Assembly (NCBI RefSeq): GCF_026870175.2
Contig: NZ_CP113977.2
Coordinates: 1 to 64,000 of the forward strand
DNA length: 64,000 bases
DNA from: Flavobacterium aestivum
GTDB taxonomy: Bacteria; Bacteroidota; Bacteroidia; Flavobacteriales; Flavobacteriaceae
Direction: 5' to 3'
The position numbers were made by a program, and so were the translations under genes. The notes below the pieces were generated by a model, which saw only the letters and a program-made list of their open reading frames with translations, ran no database searches and was not told where the DNA came from. This document shows, piece by piece, positions 38,706 through 48,080 of the stretch; the first letter of the stretch is position 1; each line of letters starts with the position of its first letter.

Positions 38706-41700
38706 ATGAAATTAAATTTAAACAAGATCTCTGTACTGCTTTTAGTACTTGTAGCGCAAATAACATTTGCACAAGAGAGAACCGTTTCTGGAATTGTTTC
38801 TGACAATGCAGGTATCCCTCTCCCAGGGGTAAGTGTATTGATAAAAGGTACAAAAACGGGTACACAAACTGACTTTGATGGATCATACTCAATCAAAGCT
38901 GAACCAAGTTCAACAATAATTTTTAGTTATGTTGGACTAACAACTAAAGAAGTGTCAGCTAGCTCTACAAAAGTGAACGTAAAGCTATCTAGCAACTCTA
39001 CTGAACTACAATCTGTAGTAGTTACCGCCTTAGGTATTAAGAGAGAAAAGAAATCTCTTGGTTATGCTACTCAACAGATAAAGGGGGATGATTTAACCAA
39101 AGTAATCACAGGTAACTTAGCAAATTCATTATCAGGAAAACTTTCTGGTGTTGCTATTAAAACTAGTGGTAACATTGGAGGATCTACAAACGTTTTGATT
39201 CGTGGAATTAAATCTCTTACAGGAAACAATCAACCATTATGGGTTGTAGATGGAATCCCTTTAAATAATGACAATACAAATTCACGAAACCAAACAATTG
39301 GAATAGGTGGATTTGACTACGGAAATAGTGCTTCTGATATTAACCCTGACGATATCGAAACAATGAACGTTTTGAAAGGTACTGCAGCGTCTGCTTTATA
39401 TGGTTCTAGAGCTGCTGGAGGTGTAATTATCGTTACAACAAAAAAAGGTTCTAAATCAAAAGGACTAGGCGTAACTGTAGACAGTGGAATCACAATAGGA
39501 CACGCAGATAAAAGCACTTTGCCACATTATCAAACTCAATATGGAGCTGGTTACGATTCTACATTATATCCTAATACTGACATAAACAACGGAGGTAGCT
39601 ATCCAGTAGCTCCAACTGAACCAGATCAATCTTGGGGAGCACCATTCAATCCAAATCAATTAGTATATCAATGGAACTCTTTCTACCCAACTCTACCTAC
39701 ATATGGTAAAGCGACTCCTTGGGTTGCAGCAAAACATTCTCCAGTAGACTTTTTTGTTCCAAGTACAACTTACACTAACAATGTTGCTATTGCAGCAGGA
39801 AATGACAAAGGAAATTTCCGTTTGGCTTATTCAAAATTTGATCAAACTGGAATATTACCAAATAGCCACTCTAACAAGGATAACTTTAATTTCTCATCAA
39901 GTTATAATTTAAGTTCAAAAACTACAATTAACGCAACTGCTAATTACGCTAAAACTGGTTTACTTGGAAGTAATGAAACTGGTTATGGAAGTGGAGGTAA
40001 CAACATCATGACTAGTTTTAGACAATGGTGGGAAACCAACGTAGACATTAAAGATTTAAAAAATGCTTATAATATTACTGGCCAAAATACGAGTTGGAAT
40101 ATTACTGGTCCAGATGATTTCACTATTAACTATCACGACAATCCATACTATCAAAGATACAACAACTACAACACTATGGATAGAGACCGTTTCTTTGGAA
40201 ATTTTGGTTTAACATCTGAACTAGCCAAATGGTTAAGTGTTACTGCAAAAGGATCTATAGATACTTACTCGCAAATACAAGAAGAAAGAGTTGCAGTTGG
40301 TTCAATGAGAGCAAATGGAAGAGTAGGATTTTATTCTGTATTTGACAAATCATTCAGCGAATACAATACAGATTTGATCTTTAATTTCAAAACTAACATT
40401 ACTGAGAATTTAACTTTTGCCGGTATCCTTGGAGGTAACATCAGACGTTCTAACACAAGAACCATTTTCGCTACAACTAACGGTGGATTAGCAACACCAG
40501 GAATATACTCATTGAATAATTCAAAATTAAATATTTTATTTCCTGCACAATCTTTAATTACTTTAGGAACGAATAGTATTTACGAAAGTGCAACATTTGG
40601 ATATTTAAACACTTTCTTCATAGAGGGAACTTTTAGAACAGATGCGTCTTCTACATTACCAAGCGGCTCAAATGTATATAGCTATCCTTCTATTTCAGGA
40701 TCTTATATCTTTAGCAATAGTATAGATGCAGATTGGTTAACTTATGGTAAAATACGAGCTAATTACGCAGAAACAGGAAGTGATGCTAGCTTTGCTCAAA
40801 TTCAATCTACTTATGACAGAGGAGATAACTTTGGTAGCACTGCATTATTTTCAAATGAAAATACAAAGAAGAACCAAGATCTAAAAAGCGAGCTTACAAA
40901 AGGTACAGAAATTGGTTTAGAAATGGCATTCTTTAAGAGAAGAGTAGGATTTGATGTATCTTATTATAAAACAAACACTACCAACCAAGTAATGAACGTT
41001 ATACCAACTGCTGTAACTGGATATACTGGTAAAGTTATCAATTCAGGAGACATTCAGAATGAAGGTTTTGAAGTTAGCTTAAACGGAACAATTGTTCAAA
41101 CAAAAGACTTTTCTTGGGATGCAAGAGTAAACTGGTCAAACAACAAGAGTACTGTAGTTAGCTTATCTCCAGGTATAAACTCAGTTACTATTGGAACATT
41201 CAACTTAAACACTAGTGTAGTAGCTGAAGTTGGACAACCTTATGGACTTATAAAAGGATCTGGATATGTTTATAGCGCAAATGGTGAGCGTATTGTTCAA
41301 CCTGACGGGAACTATGCCTCTAGAGCTGGGGTAACAATAGGTGATATCAACCCTGATTGGATTGGTGGGATAAATAATAGCTTCAAATACAAAAATCTAA
41401 GTTTAAGTTTCTTAATCGATGTTAAAAAAGGTGGAGATGTATTCTCATTAGACCAAGCTTACGGACAAGGTTCAGGACTATATGACAGTACAGTAGGTAC
41501 AAATGATAGAGGTTTCCCAATTAGAAACACGCTTGCAAATGGTGGAGGTCAAATCTTACCAGGAGTACAACAAACAACAAATGCTGATGGTAGTGTAACA
41601 ACTACTCCAAATACAGTATATGCTGCAGTAACAACAGACGATGGTTATAGTAATCTAGGAAATAATTCATTCCCTACTCAAGCATTTGTTTATGACGCAT

Positions 41701-41939
41701 CTTATGTAAAGCTTCGTGAAGTATCATTAAGCTACCGCTTACCTTCATCAATATTACACGGAACACCTTTTAACGATGTAAACTTTACTGTAAACGGTAA
41801 TAACTTATGGATCATTAGCAAAAATCTTCCTGATGCAGATCCTGAAGCAGGTTTTTCTTCTGGAAATTTCCAAGGAGTACAGACAGGTGTAATGCCTACA
41901 GTTAGAGAAATTAGCTTTAATGTAAAACTTCAATTTTAA
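38706..41939 (+). CDS. SusC/RagA-family TonB-linked outer-membrane transporter (pair 2)
   Basis: 1077 residues, a paralogue of the pair 1 protein. Signal peptide LLLVLVAQITFAQ, carboxypeptidase-regulatory-like domain (VSGIVSDNAGIPLPGVSVLI), TonB box near 104-111 (VVVTALGI), plug (WVVDGIPLNNDNTNSRNQ, SALYGSRAAGGVIIVTTKKG) and barrel ending ISFNVKLQF. The first 75 residues and the barrel end are nearly the same as in pair 1, whereas the extracellular loops diverge, for example NADGSVTTTPNTVYAAVTTD is unique here. This suggests duplication followed by a change of ligand. Four bases separate it from its SusD partner. Confidence 0.95.
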   Translation: MKLNLNKISVLLLVLVAQITFAQERTVSGIVSDNAGIPLPGVSVLIKGTKTGTQTDFDGSYSIKAEPSSTIIFSYVGLTTKEVSASSTKVNVKLSSNSTELQSVVVTALGIKREKKSLGYATQQIKGDDLTKVITGNLANSLSGKLSGVAIKTSGNIGGSTNVLIRGIKSLTGNNQPLWVVDGIPLNNDNTNSRNQTIGIGGFDYGNSASDINPDDIETMNVLKGTAASALYGSRAAGGVIIVTTKKGSKSKGLGVTVDSGITIGHADKSTLPHYQTQYGAGYDSTLYPNTDINNGGSYPVAPTEPDQSWGAPFNPNQLVYQWNSFYPTLPTYGKATPWVAAKHSPVDFFVPSTTYTNNVAIAAGNDKGNFRLAYSKFDQTGILPNSHSNKDNFNFSSSYNLSSKTTINATANYAKTGLLGSNETGYGSGGNNIMTSFRQWWETNVDIKDLKNAYNITGQNTSWNITGPDDFTINYHDNPYYQRYNNYNTMDRDRFFGNFGLTSELAKWLSVTAKGSIDTYSQIQEERVAVGSMRANGRVGFYSVFDKSFSEYNTDLIFNFKTNITENLTFAGILGGNIRRSNTRTIFATTNGGLATPGIYSLNNSKLNILFPAQSLITLGTNSIYESATFGYLNTFFIEGTFRTDASSTLPSGSNVYSYPSISGSYIFSNSIDADWLTYGKIRANYAETGSDASFAQIQSTYDRGDNFGSTALFSNENTKKNQDLKSELTKGTEIGLEMAFFKRRVGFDVSYYKTNTTNQVMNVIPTAVTGYTGKVINSGDIQNEGFEVSLNGTIVQTKDFSWDARVNWSNNKSTVVSLSPGINSVTIGTFNLNTSVVAEVGQPYGLIKGSGYVYSANGERIVQPDGNYASRAGVTIGDINPDWIGGINNSFKYKNLSLSFLIDVKKGGDVFSLDQAYGQGSGLYDSTVGTNDRGFPIRNTLANGGGQILPGVQQTTNADGSVTTTPNTVYAAVTTDDGYSNLGNNSFPTQAFVYDASYVKLREVSLSYRLPSSILHGTPFNDVNFTVNGNNLWIISKNLPDADPEAGFSSGNFQGVQTGVMPTVREISFNVKLQF

Positions 41940-41943
41940 AAAA

Positions 41944-43401
41944 ATGAAAAAAATAACAATAGCCACCTTTGCAATTAGTAGTTTACTCTTTTTGGCTTCA
42001 TGTTCTTCTGACTTAACAGAATTAAATGATAACACAAAAGCATTTACAGTAGCTACTCCTGCCTCATTAATGGCAAGTGCACAGAAACGATATGCTGATT
42101 TTTTAGCAAATGCAGATGTAAACCAAAACAATTTTAGAATGTATGCCCAACAGTCATGTCAAACTGAATATGTTGAGGAAGCCAATTACAACATGACAAT
42201 AAGATCAATGAGTGATAGCAACTACATTAATCTTTATCGTGATGTTCTTCAAGATTTAAACAATGCTGAGCAAATCCTCAAAAAGGAAAAGACACTTAGT
42301 GACGAAGAAGTTCAAATACAAAAAAACAAAATTGCAATATTAGAAATTCAAATGGTAAATGCTTACCAATCTTTGGTTGACATATTTGGTAATATGCCAT
42401 ATTCACAAGCATTAGACATTAACAACTTAACACCTGTATATGACAATGGCGAAACCATCTATACAGATTTAATTAATAGATTAAACATTGCAATTGCAAA
42501 CCTTGATACACAATCAACCAGTTTCGGAAGTAGTGATTTAGTTTACGGAGGAAATGTAGGCAAGTGGAAAAAATATGCCAATTGTGTTAAATTAAAATTA
42601 GGAATGCATTTAGTAGATGTTAATCCTGCTACTGCAAAAGCAACAGTTGAAAGTGCTTATAACTCTGGTTTGATTTCTTCTAATGGTGACAATGCTGTGT
42701 TTAAATATCTAAATGCAGATCCGAATGGAAATCCTTTTTTCAATTTATTCAATGGAAATCCTCACTATAATCCAACTCAGTTTTTGGTAAACACTTTAAA
42801 TGGATTAAACGACCCGAGAATTGATAAATTTTTGGATCCTACTTCAAAAATAGGTGGAGTTTATGTTGGAGCAGTATATGGCAAAAAAAGTTTATATAAA
42901 TCTTCATCAAGTTTAAATCCACAATTTAGAGTACGTGAACTTCCTTGTCTAATCTTTGATTATGCTGAAACAAATCTACTTTTAGCTGAAGCAGCGGAAA
43001 GAGGATATAATGTAGGGGGAACAACAGAGTCTTACTACGACAAAGGAATTACTGCAAGTATGGCTTATTGGGGTGTAGCATCAGCTGATGTAACTAACTA
43101 CTTATTACAACCAAGTGTAGCTTTTGCTACAGCAACAGGAACACCTATTCAAAGAATTGCTAATCAACTATGGATTGCTTACTTTAATAGAGGTTTTGAA
43201 GCGTGGACAGAATATAGACGTCTAGATTATCCAAACTTACAAGCTCCTCCAACTGCTGTAGCTGCAGCAAACGGAAAAGTACCTGTAAGAATGATTTATT
43301 CTCACTTAGACAAATCGCAAAACAGCACTAATTATGCAGCTGCTTCAGCTGCAATTGGTGGAGATTTAATGACTACTAAATTGTTTTGGGATAAGAACTA
43401 G
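41944..43401 (+). CDS. SusD/RagB-family outer-membrane lipoprotein (SusD-like_2 type, pair 2)
   Basis: 485 residues. Lipobox Cys20 (LLFLASC) after MKKITIATFAISS. Helical ligand-capture fold with QMVNAYQSLVDIFGNMPYSQ, GNVGKWKKYANCVKLKLGMH and LWIAYFNRGFEAWTEYRRLD, equivalent to the segments in pair 1. Partner of the preceding SusC. Ligand unknown. Confidence 0.94.
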   Translation: MKKITIATFAISSLLFLASCSSDLTELNDNTKAFTVATPASLMASAQKRYADFLANADVNQNNFRMYAQQSCQTEYVEEANYNMTIRSMSDSNYINLYRDVLQDLNNAEQILKKEKTLSDEEVQIQKNKIAILEIQMVNAYQSLVDIFGNMPYSQALDINNLTPVYDNGETIYTDLINRLNIAIANLDTQSTSFGSSDLVYGGNVGKWKKYANCVKLKLGMHLVDVNPATAKATVESAYNSGLISSNGDNAVFKYLNADPNGNPFFNLFNGNPHYNPTQFLVNTLNGLNDPRIDKFLDPTSKIGGVYVGAVYGKKSLYKSSSSLNPQFRVRELPCLIFDYAETNLLLAEAAERGYNVGGTTESYYDKGITASMAYWGVASADVTNYLLQPSVAFATATGTPIQRIANQLWIAYFNRGFEAWTEYRRLDYPNLQAPPTAVAAANGKVPVRMIYSHLDKSQNSTNYAAASAAIGGDLMTTKLFWDKN

Positions 43402-43598
43402 AGTTATACACTTACCCATACATTCAAGTAAGTAAATAAGTAAATAACACTATAATAAGGTAAAATCCATTGAACCTTTTTGAATTAGTAAACAAATTAG
43501 CGTTACCCTCCTTTGAAAACACCAAAGGAATTACAAAAAAACTACTTTGGATACATTATGGGTAAGTAAAATATTACCCTTTAAAAAAACATTTTTTT
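43402..43598. other. Intergenic region with nested inverted repeats after SusD pair 2
   Basis: CTTACCCATA (43411-43420) and TATGGGTAAG (43557-43566) are perfect reverse complements about 136 bases apart. CCTTTG (43510-43515) and CAAAGG (43523-43528) form an inner hairpin. No coding frame was recognised. It is either a long 3' leader structure or a miniature element remnant. Confidence 0.4.
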
Positions 43599-43625
43599 AA
43601 CCACCGCAATGCGGTGGTTTTTTTA
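43599..43625 (+). terminator. Rho-independent terminator after SusD pair 2
   Basis: AACCACCGC (43599-43607) pairs perfectly with GCGGTGGTT (43611-43619) around a three-base loop, then T-run. Confidence 0.93.
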
Positions 43626-43707
43626 TTTAGAACAACTTATCTTTCTACATTAACTTATTTTAATCTCTATTTTGAACTGAAAAAAAACTAACTATCGAGA
43701 TCAATTA

Positions 43708-44517
43708 TTACTCATCTTTATGGTCATATGATTCATCTCCGTTTTCGATATTATCTGATGATTTATCATCAATATATTCATAAACAACATTTGAATGAGA
43801 GCTAAAAAATGAATGCTTTTCTATTTGAACTTCCTCTTCAACTTCTGGTTTTGGTAAATTGACAAAATTGCCATTTTCGTCAAAACGCTGCATGAATTTA
43901 TCATTTGATGGATCGTAATCAGGATGTTCCCAATCGTATTTTATTACTTTTTTAAATTCTGTTTTTTTATAAAAAAAAGTAAGAACCAAGCCTGCAATCA
44001 ATCCTGACAAATGCCCCTCCCAAGAAATGGTTTCATCAATTTTTGGAAAAACATACCAAACCATTCCACCATAGAGGACCACTACTGTTAGTGACAAAGC
44101 TACTAATCGATAATATTTGGTTTGTATTCCTTTAAAAAAAATAAAAGATACCAATACATAGATTAAACCACTAGCTCCAATATGATAATTAGTTCTTCCA
44201 ATAATCCAAGTTATTGCTCCGGAAAGCAAAATTCCATATACTATTATCCCCAATGCCTCTTTCCTGTAAAAAAAGAATAATGCTGCCAAAAGTACTAGCA
44301 ATGGAATCGAATTATTGTAAAGATGCTCAATATTGGAGTGAATGAATGGGCTAAAAATAATGCCTTGTAATCCTGAAAAAGTTCTTGGCAAAATTCCGTG
44401 ATTATCAAAATCAAAACCAAAACGAATTTCTAACCAATATATAAACCACAGGAATAAAACAAAAAAAAGCGGCACTCCTACTACTGCATTCGTAAACTTA
44501 AAATGATTTTCTTCCAT
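43708..44517 (-). CDS. Rhomboid-family intramembrane serine protease
   Basis: 269 residues. Six transmembrane segments lie in the first 185 residues. The catalytic dyad is Ser116 in the GASG motif and His169 in GHLSGLIAG. The oxyanion or structural HxxxN motif appears as HLYNN (His65, Asn69). After the membrane core an acidic, mostly soluble C-terminal tail of about 80 residues follows (DYDPSNDKFMQRFDENGNF). It cleaves membrane-protein segments, but its substrates here are unknown. It stands alone, with the dispersed repeat element upstream. Confidence 0.92.
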   Translation of the reverse strand: MEENHFKFTNAVVGVPLFFVLFLWFIYWLEIRFGFDFDNHGILPRTFSGLQGIIFSPFIHSNIEHLYNNSIPLLVLLAALFFFYRKEALGIIVYGILLSGAITWIIGRTNYHIGASGLIYVLVSFIFFKGIQTKYYRLVALSLTVVVLYGGMVWYVFPKIDETISWEGHLSGLIAGLVLTFFYKKTEFKKVIKYDWEHPDYDPSNDKFMQRFDENGNFVNLPKPEVEEEVQIEKHSFFSSHSNVVYEYIDDKSSDNIENGDESYDHKDE

Positions 44518-44646
44518 TTTTATAGAGTTCTTAGATTATTAGTCCATTTATATTGTTAGACTTATAAAACAAATCAAAAATGTGTCCAAAAGCAATTTAA
44601 TGTTATTTTGTCATATAAAAAATCTCTGTTATGAAAACAAAAGCCG
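44518..44646. other. AT-rich spacer between the rhomboid gene and the dispersed element
   Basis: No coding frame, hairpin terminator or consensus promoter box was recognised on either strand in this stretch. It presumably carries the rhomboid promoter. Confidence 0.3.
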
Positions 44647-44789
44647 TAGCCCTGATGGAAATGGAAAGCCCGCAGTCTTGCTGACTTAAATTTTTTGTGT
44701 TTGAAAAGCGACTGAAAGAAGCTCTTACAAACACTTAAAAATTTTGTCAAAAAGACGAGGACTTGAAATGTACAGCAGGAAATAGCTCC
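44647..44789. repeat. Dispersed ~145-bp element, copy A (possible structured RNA)
   Basis: It begins TAGCCCTGATGGAA and ends TACAGC, GGA and GCTCC. The end blocks match copy B at 63843-63987: TAGCCC-n-GATGGAA, AAAGCCC, GCGAC, GAAGCTC, CGAGGACTTG and GTACAGC are shared. The centre differs, but both centres have A/T-rich arms that can pair. It ends 45 bases before the rarA start. I suspect a flavobacterial structured RNA family such as flavo-1, but I could not verify this. Confidence 0.6.
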
Positions 44790-44822
44790 AGAAAAATATA
44801 GTTATAAAAACTGAAAATTGTG

Positions 44823-44830
44823 TAATTTTA
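44823..44830 (+). promoter_or_regulatory. Candidate -7 box for rarA
   Basis: TAATTTTA, a one-mismatch TAnnTTTG box, four bases before the rarA ATG, the same distance as at rlmB. Confidence 0.35.
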
Positions 44831-44834
44831 CCAC

Positions 44835-46112
44835 ATGGAAGCACCACTAGCAGAACGCATACGCCCTCAAAAACTCGAAGACTATATCAGCCAATCCCAT
44901 TTGGTTGGCCCAAATGGTTCGTTGACCCAACAAATTACTAAAGGAATAATCCCTTCCTTGATTCTTTGGGGACCTCCTGGAACGGGAAAAACGACTTTGG
45001 CACAAATCATCGCTCAAGAATCCAAACGCCCATTTTATGTTTTAAGTGCTATTAATTCAGGAGTGAAGGATATTAGAGATGTAATTGAGAAAGCGAGACA
45101 AAGTGGTGGTTTATTTACTGCCAAAAATCCAATTTTATTTATTGATGAGATTCACCGCTTTAGTAAATCGCAGCAGGATTCATTATTGGCTGCAGTTGAA
45201 AAAGGATGGATTACACTCATAGGTGCTACTACAGAAAATCCGAGTTTTGAGGTTATCCCCGCTTTATTGTCTCGTTGTCAGGTATATATTTTGAATGCGT
45301 TTACTAAAGCTGATTTGGAACATTTATTACAGAGAGCGATAAAAAAAGACACCTATTTAGCTACAAAAAAAATTGAATTACTTGAAACAGAGGCTCTACT
45401 GCGTCTTTCTGGTGGCGATGGACGCAAACTATTAAATATTTTCGAACTGGTCGTAAATGCCTCCGCTGAAGACCAAATTTTGATTACCAATGACCGAGTT
45501 TTTGAATTAGTACAACAAAATACAGTTTTGTATGACAAAAGCGGCGAACAACATTATGACATTGTTTCGGCTTTCATAAAGTCGATTCGAGGAAGCGATC
45601 CTAATGCTGCTGTTTATTGGTTGGCAAGAATGATTGAAGGTGGTGAGGATGTAAAATTTATTGCCCGAAGAATGCTGATTTTATCCAGTGAAGATATAGG
45701 AAATGCAAATCCTACGGCTTTTATTATGGCCAATAATGCTTTTCAAGCTGTATCAACTATTGGATATCCCGAAAGCAGAATTATTTTGAGCCAATGCGCC
45801 ATTTATCTTGCCACTTCTCCAAAAAGTAATACCGCTTATATGGCAATAGGTACCGCTCAACAATTAGTAAAGCAAACGGGTGATTTACCAGTACCTATTC
45901 ATCTGCGTAATGCTCCAACTCAATTAATGAAAGAGTTAGGTTATGGTGAGGAATATAAATATTCACATGATTATGCCAATAATTTTGCAGAACAGGAGTT
46001 TTTACCAGATTCCCTAAGCAATACTCCTATTTATATTCCAGGTGCAAATTCTAGAGAAAATACTACTCGGGAATTCTTAAAAAATAGATGGAAAGACAAG
46101 TATGGTTATTAA
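44835..46112 (+). CDS. rarA: Replication-associated recombination protein A (RarA/MgsA, AAA+ ATPase)
   Basis: 425 residues. Walker [15 protein letters not shown], Walker [17 protein letters not shown], sensor 1 [12 protein letters not shown] and the sensor 2 region [11 protein letters not shown]. The C-terminal MgsA tetramerisation domain includes [20 protein letters not shown] and [20 protein letters not shown]. It acts at stalled replication forks with RecA and SSB. A single gene; convergent with the operon to its right. Confidence 0.96.
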   Translation: MEAPLAERIRPQKLEDYISQSHLVGPNGSLTQQITKGIIPSLILWGPPGTGKTTLAQIIAQESKRPFYVLSAINSGVKDIRDVIEKARQSGGLFTAKNPILFIDEIHRFSKSQQDSLLAAVEKGWITLIGATTENPSFEVIPALLSRCQVYILNAFTKADLEHLLQRAIKKDTYLATKKIELLETEALLRLSGGDGRKLLNIFELVVNASAEDQILITNDRVFELVQQNTVLYDKSGEQHYDIVSAFIKSIRGSDPNAAVYWLARMIEGGEDVKFIARRMLILSSEDIGNANPTAFIMANNAFQAVSTIGYPESRIILSQCAIYLATSPKSNTAYMAIGTAQQLVKQTGDLPVPIHLRNAPTQLMKELGYGEEYKYSHDYANNFAEQEFLPDSLSNTPIYIPGANSRENTTREFLKNRWKDKYGY

Positions 46113-46124
46113 AATTAGGATTGC

Positions 46125-46138
46125 AGATTTTAAAATCT
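46125..46138. terminator. Short palindrome between convergent rarA and the hypothetical gene
   Basis: AGATTTTAAAATCT is a perfect 14-base palindrome in the 43-base convergent gap. Without a loop it is a weak hairpin, so it is only a possible bidirectional terminator. Confidence 0.35.
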
Positions 46139-46155
46139 TATTGTTATACAATTGA

Positions 46156-46917
46156 TTAAAACTTCACTGCAACTTTCTCTGATATTAAAGTATCATTTTG
46201 ATAATATTCAAAATACCATTGATTGTTTTTAGATATTAAAACCCCTTGCAAAGTTCCTTTTGTAGCTGAGTAAATAGTTGGATTCGTAGTTTTGTATACT
46301 TTCATAACCACTTTTGGCGTATTGTCTACTAACTGATATCCATTTTTAATAGGCTGTGCAAATAACATATTAGCCTCATTTAAATCTGCATTATCAGGCA
46401 CATTTACAGCAGTCGTTGCAGCTACTACAGCAGTTGTTGTTGCTGGCGCAATTACTGAAGTAACACTGTCCGTTTTTGGACTTTTTACAGCCCCTCCATT
46501 ATATTTATAATGCAAGGCATAAATAGATATGAAAGCATCATTTAAAGCTTCTGCATAAGCCACATCAAACTCTTTTTCTCTACTTTTACCTATTTCCGAT
46601 TTAAAAACGATTTTACCATAACAATCTTTGAAAGTGACATACAATTTAGTTACCATAAATCCGCTTTCTTTAGAGACATCAACATTCAAAAGACTACATC
46701 TATCGTTATATTCATTCGGAATAGTTTCATTAGTATAAAAAGCAACAAAACCAGCTTTCTTCAAATTAAATTTTGTCAATGTATTAAGTCGGTATCCATT
46801 TTCCTCCTTTATAAAATCATACTTTGTTGGAACTATAACTGCTATATAATCATTTATAGATTGAGAAAAACCGTAGTTTACTACGAATAACAATAGAAAA
46901 AGAAATTTAGGTTTCAT
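46156..46917 (-). CDS. Secreted protein of unknown function
   Basis: 253 residues, not recognised. A clear Sec signal peptide (PKFLFLLLFVVNYGFSQS) precedes a folded part with YIAVIVPTKYDFIKEENGYR. A low-complexity linker rich in Ala, Thr and Val spans about 150-175 (TTTAVVAATTAVNVPDNADL). The beta-rich C-terminus (GVLISKNNQWYFEYYQNDTL) would lie outside the inner membrane. It starts three bases after the stop of the YjjG-like gene, so it is probably the last gene of the toxin-antitoxin operon, although a secreted protein is an odd partner. Confidence 0.7.
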   Translation of the reverse strand: MKPKFLFLLLFVVNYGFSQSINDYIAVIVPTKYDFIKEENGYRLNTLTKFNLKKAGFVAFYTNETIPNEYNDRCSLLNVDVSKESGFMVTKLYVTFKDCYGKIVFKSEIGKSREKEFDVAYAEALNDAFISIYALHYKYNGGAVKSPKTDSVTSVIAPATTTAVVAATTAVNVPDNADLNEANMLFAQPIKNGYQLVDNTPKVVMKVYKTTNPTIYSATKGTLQGVLISKNNQWYFEYYQNDTLISEKVAVKF

Positions 46918-46920
46918 ATT

Positions 46921-47613
46921 TTATAAATATTTTTTTAGTTCTAATAAATGATTTACTTGCTTAATATTTTGTTTTACTTGTATTCTCTTGTCATTAAAAA
47001 AAATTGCATCAAGACCAGCATCAAGTGCACCTTGTACATCAGCCTCTAGACAATCTCCAATCATGACACTATTTTCTCTATTGGCTTGAGCCAAATTGAG
47101 AGCATATTCAAAAATAATAGGATTTGGCTTTTTAACTCCTGCCATTTCAGAATTAGTAATCGTTTTAAAAAAACCGCCAATATTAGAATTGTTGATTTTT
47201 TTATACTGCACATCGGCAAAACCGTTGGTAATAATATGTAATTTATACTTTTTCCCTAGATATTCCAGCACTTCTATTGTTCCGTCAAACAAACGATTAT
47301 TTTCGGGCAAAAGTTGAATGTAGTCATGCGCTATACTATCTATTTGGGCGTCCGAAACAAAATACTCCAGCGCATCAAATGTATGTTTAAGTCGGTTATA
47401 CCTTAACTCAGCATGGGTAATTTTATCATACTGATATAATTTCCAACAGGCTTGATTGATCGGTGCATATTTTTCTATAAAATCGGCAATTTCGATTGTT
47501 GGGTGATCTTTCTTTAAAATAACTTCGAAAGCCAATTCGGAATTGACATCAAAATCCCAAAGTGTGTGATCCAAATCAAAGAATATATCAGTTATTTTAT
47601 TAGCAAAAGACAT
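46921..47613 (-). CDS. HAD-family nucleotidase, YjjG type (non-canonical pyrimidine nucleotidase)
   Basis: 230 residues. HAD motif I is FFDLDHTLWDFD (nucleophile Asp13, general acid Asp15). Motif II is in LHIITNGFAD, motif III Lys in MAGVKKPNPIIF, and motif IV is VMIGDCLEADVQGALDAG. The Trp after DHTL and the cap domain fit YjjG-like 5'-nucleotidases, which remove unusual dUMP/dTMP-type nucleotides. It lies eight bases downstream of the RES toxin gene, so toxin and nucleotidase are probably cotranscribed. Confidence 0.88.
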   Translation of the reverse strand: MSFANKITDIFFDLDHTLWDFDVNSELAFEVILKKDHPTIEIADFIEKYAPINQACWKLYQYDKITHAELRYNRLKHTFDALEYFVSDAQIDSIAHDYIQLLPENNRLFDGTIEVLEYLGKKYKLHIITNGFADVQYKKINNSNIGGFFKTITNSEMAGVKKPNPIIFEYALNLAQANRENSVMIGDCLEADVQGALDAGLDAIFFNDKRIQVKQNIKQVNHLLELKKYL

Positions 47614-47621
47614 GAATGGTA

Positions 47622-48080
47622 TTATTTAAAAATTCGTTTATCGAAAGGAAAATCGGTTTGTTCAGTAATTTTAATTTTATAAAAATCAACATGATATGGA
47701 TTAATCAAAAAATTAAAATCTCCTTTTACTACCGCTGAAGGCACTTTCAAAACACAAGCTTCGTTTCTTCTTATAAAATCATCTCCCAAAAGAGGTGTCT
47801 CAAAGGTACAAGGAAAAACATTCCAATCTATATTAACTTTACTGATATCTAAAATTTCAACAAAAATATCATCTGGAATATCTATTGTTAGCATAACAAA
47901 ATCATTAGGCAATGTTGCTAGCGAAAGGTGAACCAAAACTTCGGCCATTGCTAAAGCTCTGCTGTGTGCACAATAAATAATCTCGGTTCCTTTTGAATTC
48001 CAACGTGCTCCCGAAATTGATGCTCCTTTTCCGGATAACTCAATCGGGTATTTTTTGCGTGTTAATCGAAAAACTTCCAT
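47622..48080 (-). CDS. RES-domain toxin of a type II toxin-antitoxin system
   Basis: 152 residues. RES-family hallmarks are in order: Arg26 in GARWNSKG, Tyr36 in IIYCA and Glu47 in AMAEVLVHL, matching the catalytic Arg-Tyr-Glu set; a Ser in the C-terminal half completes the name motif. Characterised RES toxins (MbcT, and the Pseudomonas and Sinorhizobium homologues) degrade NAD+. The start codon overlaps the antitoxin stop by one base (TAATG), which implies coupled translation. All key residues are present, so the toxin is probably functional. Confidence 0.88.
   Translation of the reverse strand: MEVFRLTRKKYPIELSGKGASISGARWNSKGTEIIYCAHSRALAMAEVLVHLSLATLPNDFVMLTIDIPDDIFVEILDISKVNIDWNVFPCTFETPLLGDDFIRRNEACVLKVPSAVVKGDFNFLINPYHVDFYKIKITEQTDFPFDKRIFK

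Noticed and set aside
38686..38896. Two minus-strand frames opposite the start of SusC pair 2
   Set aside because: They are antisense to the conserved signal peptide and plug region, without domains or a promoter box.
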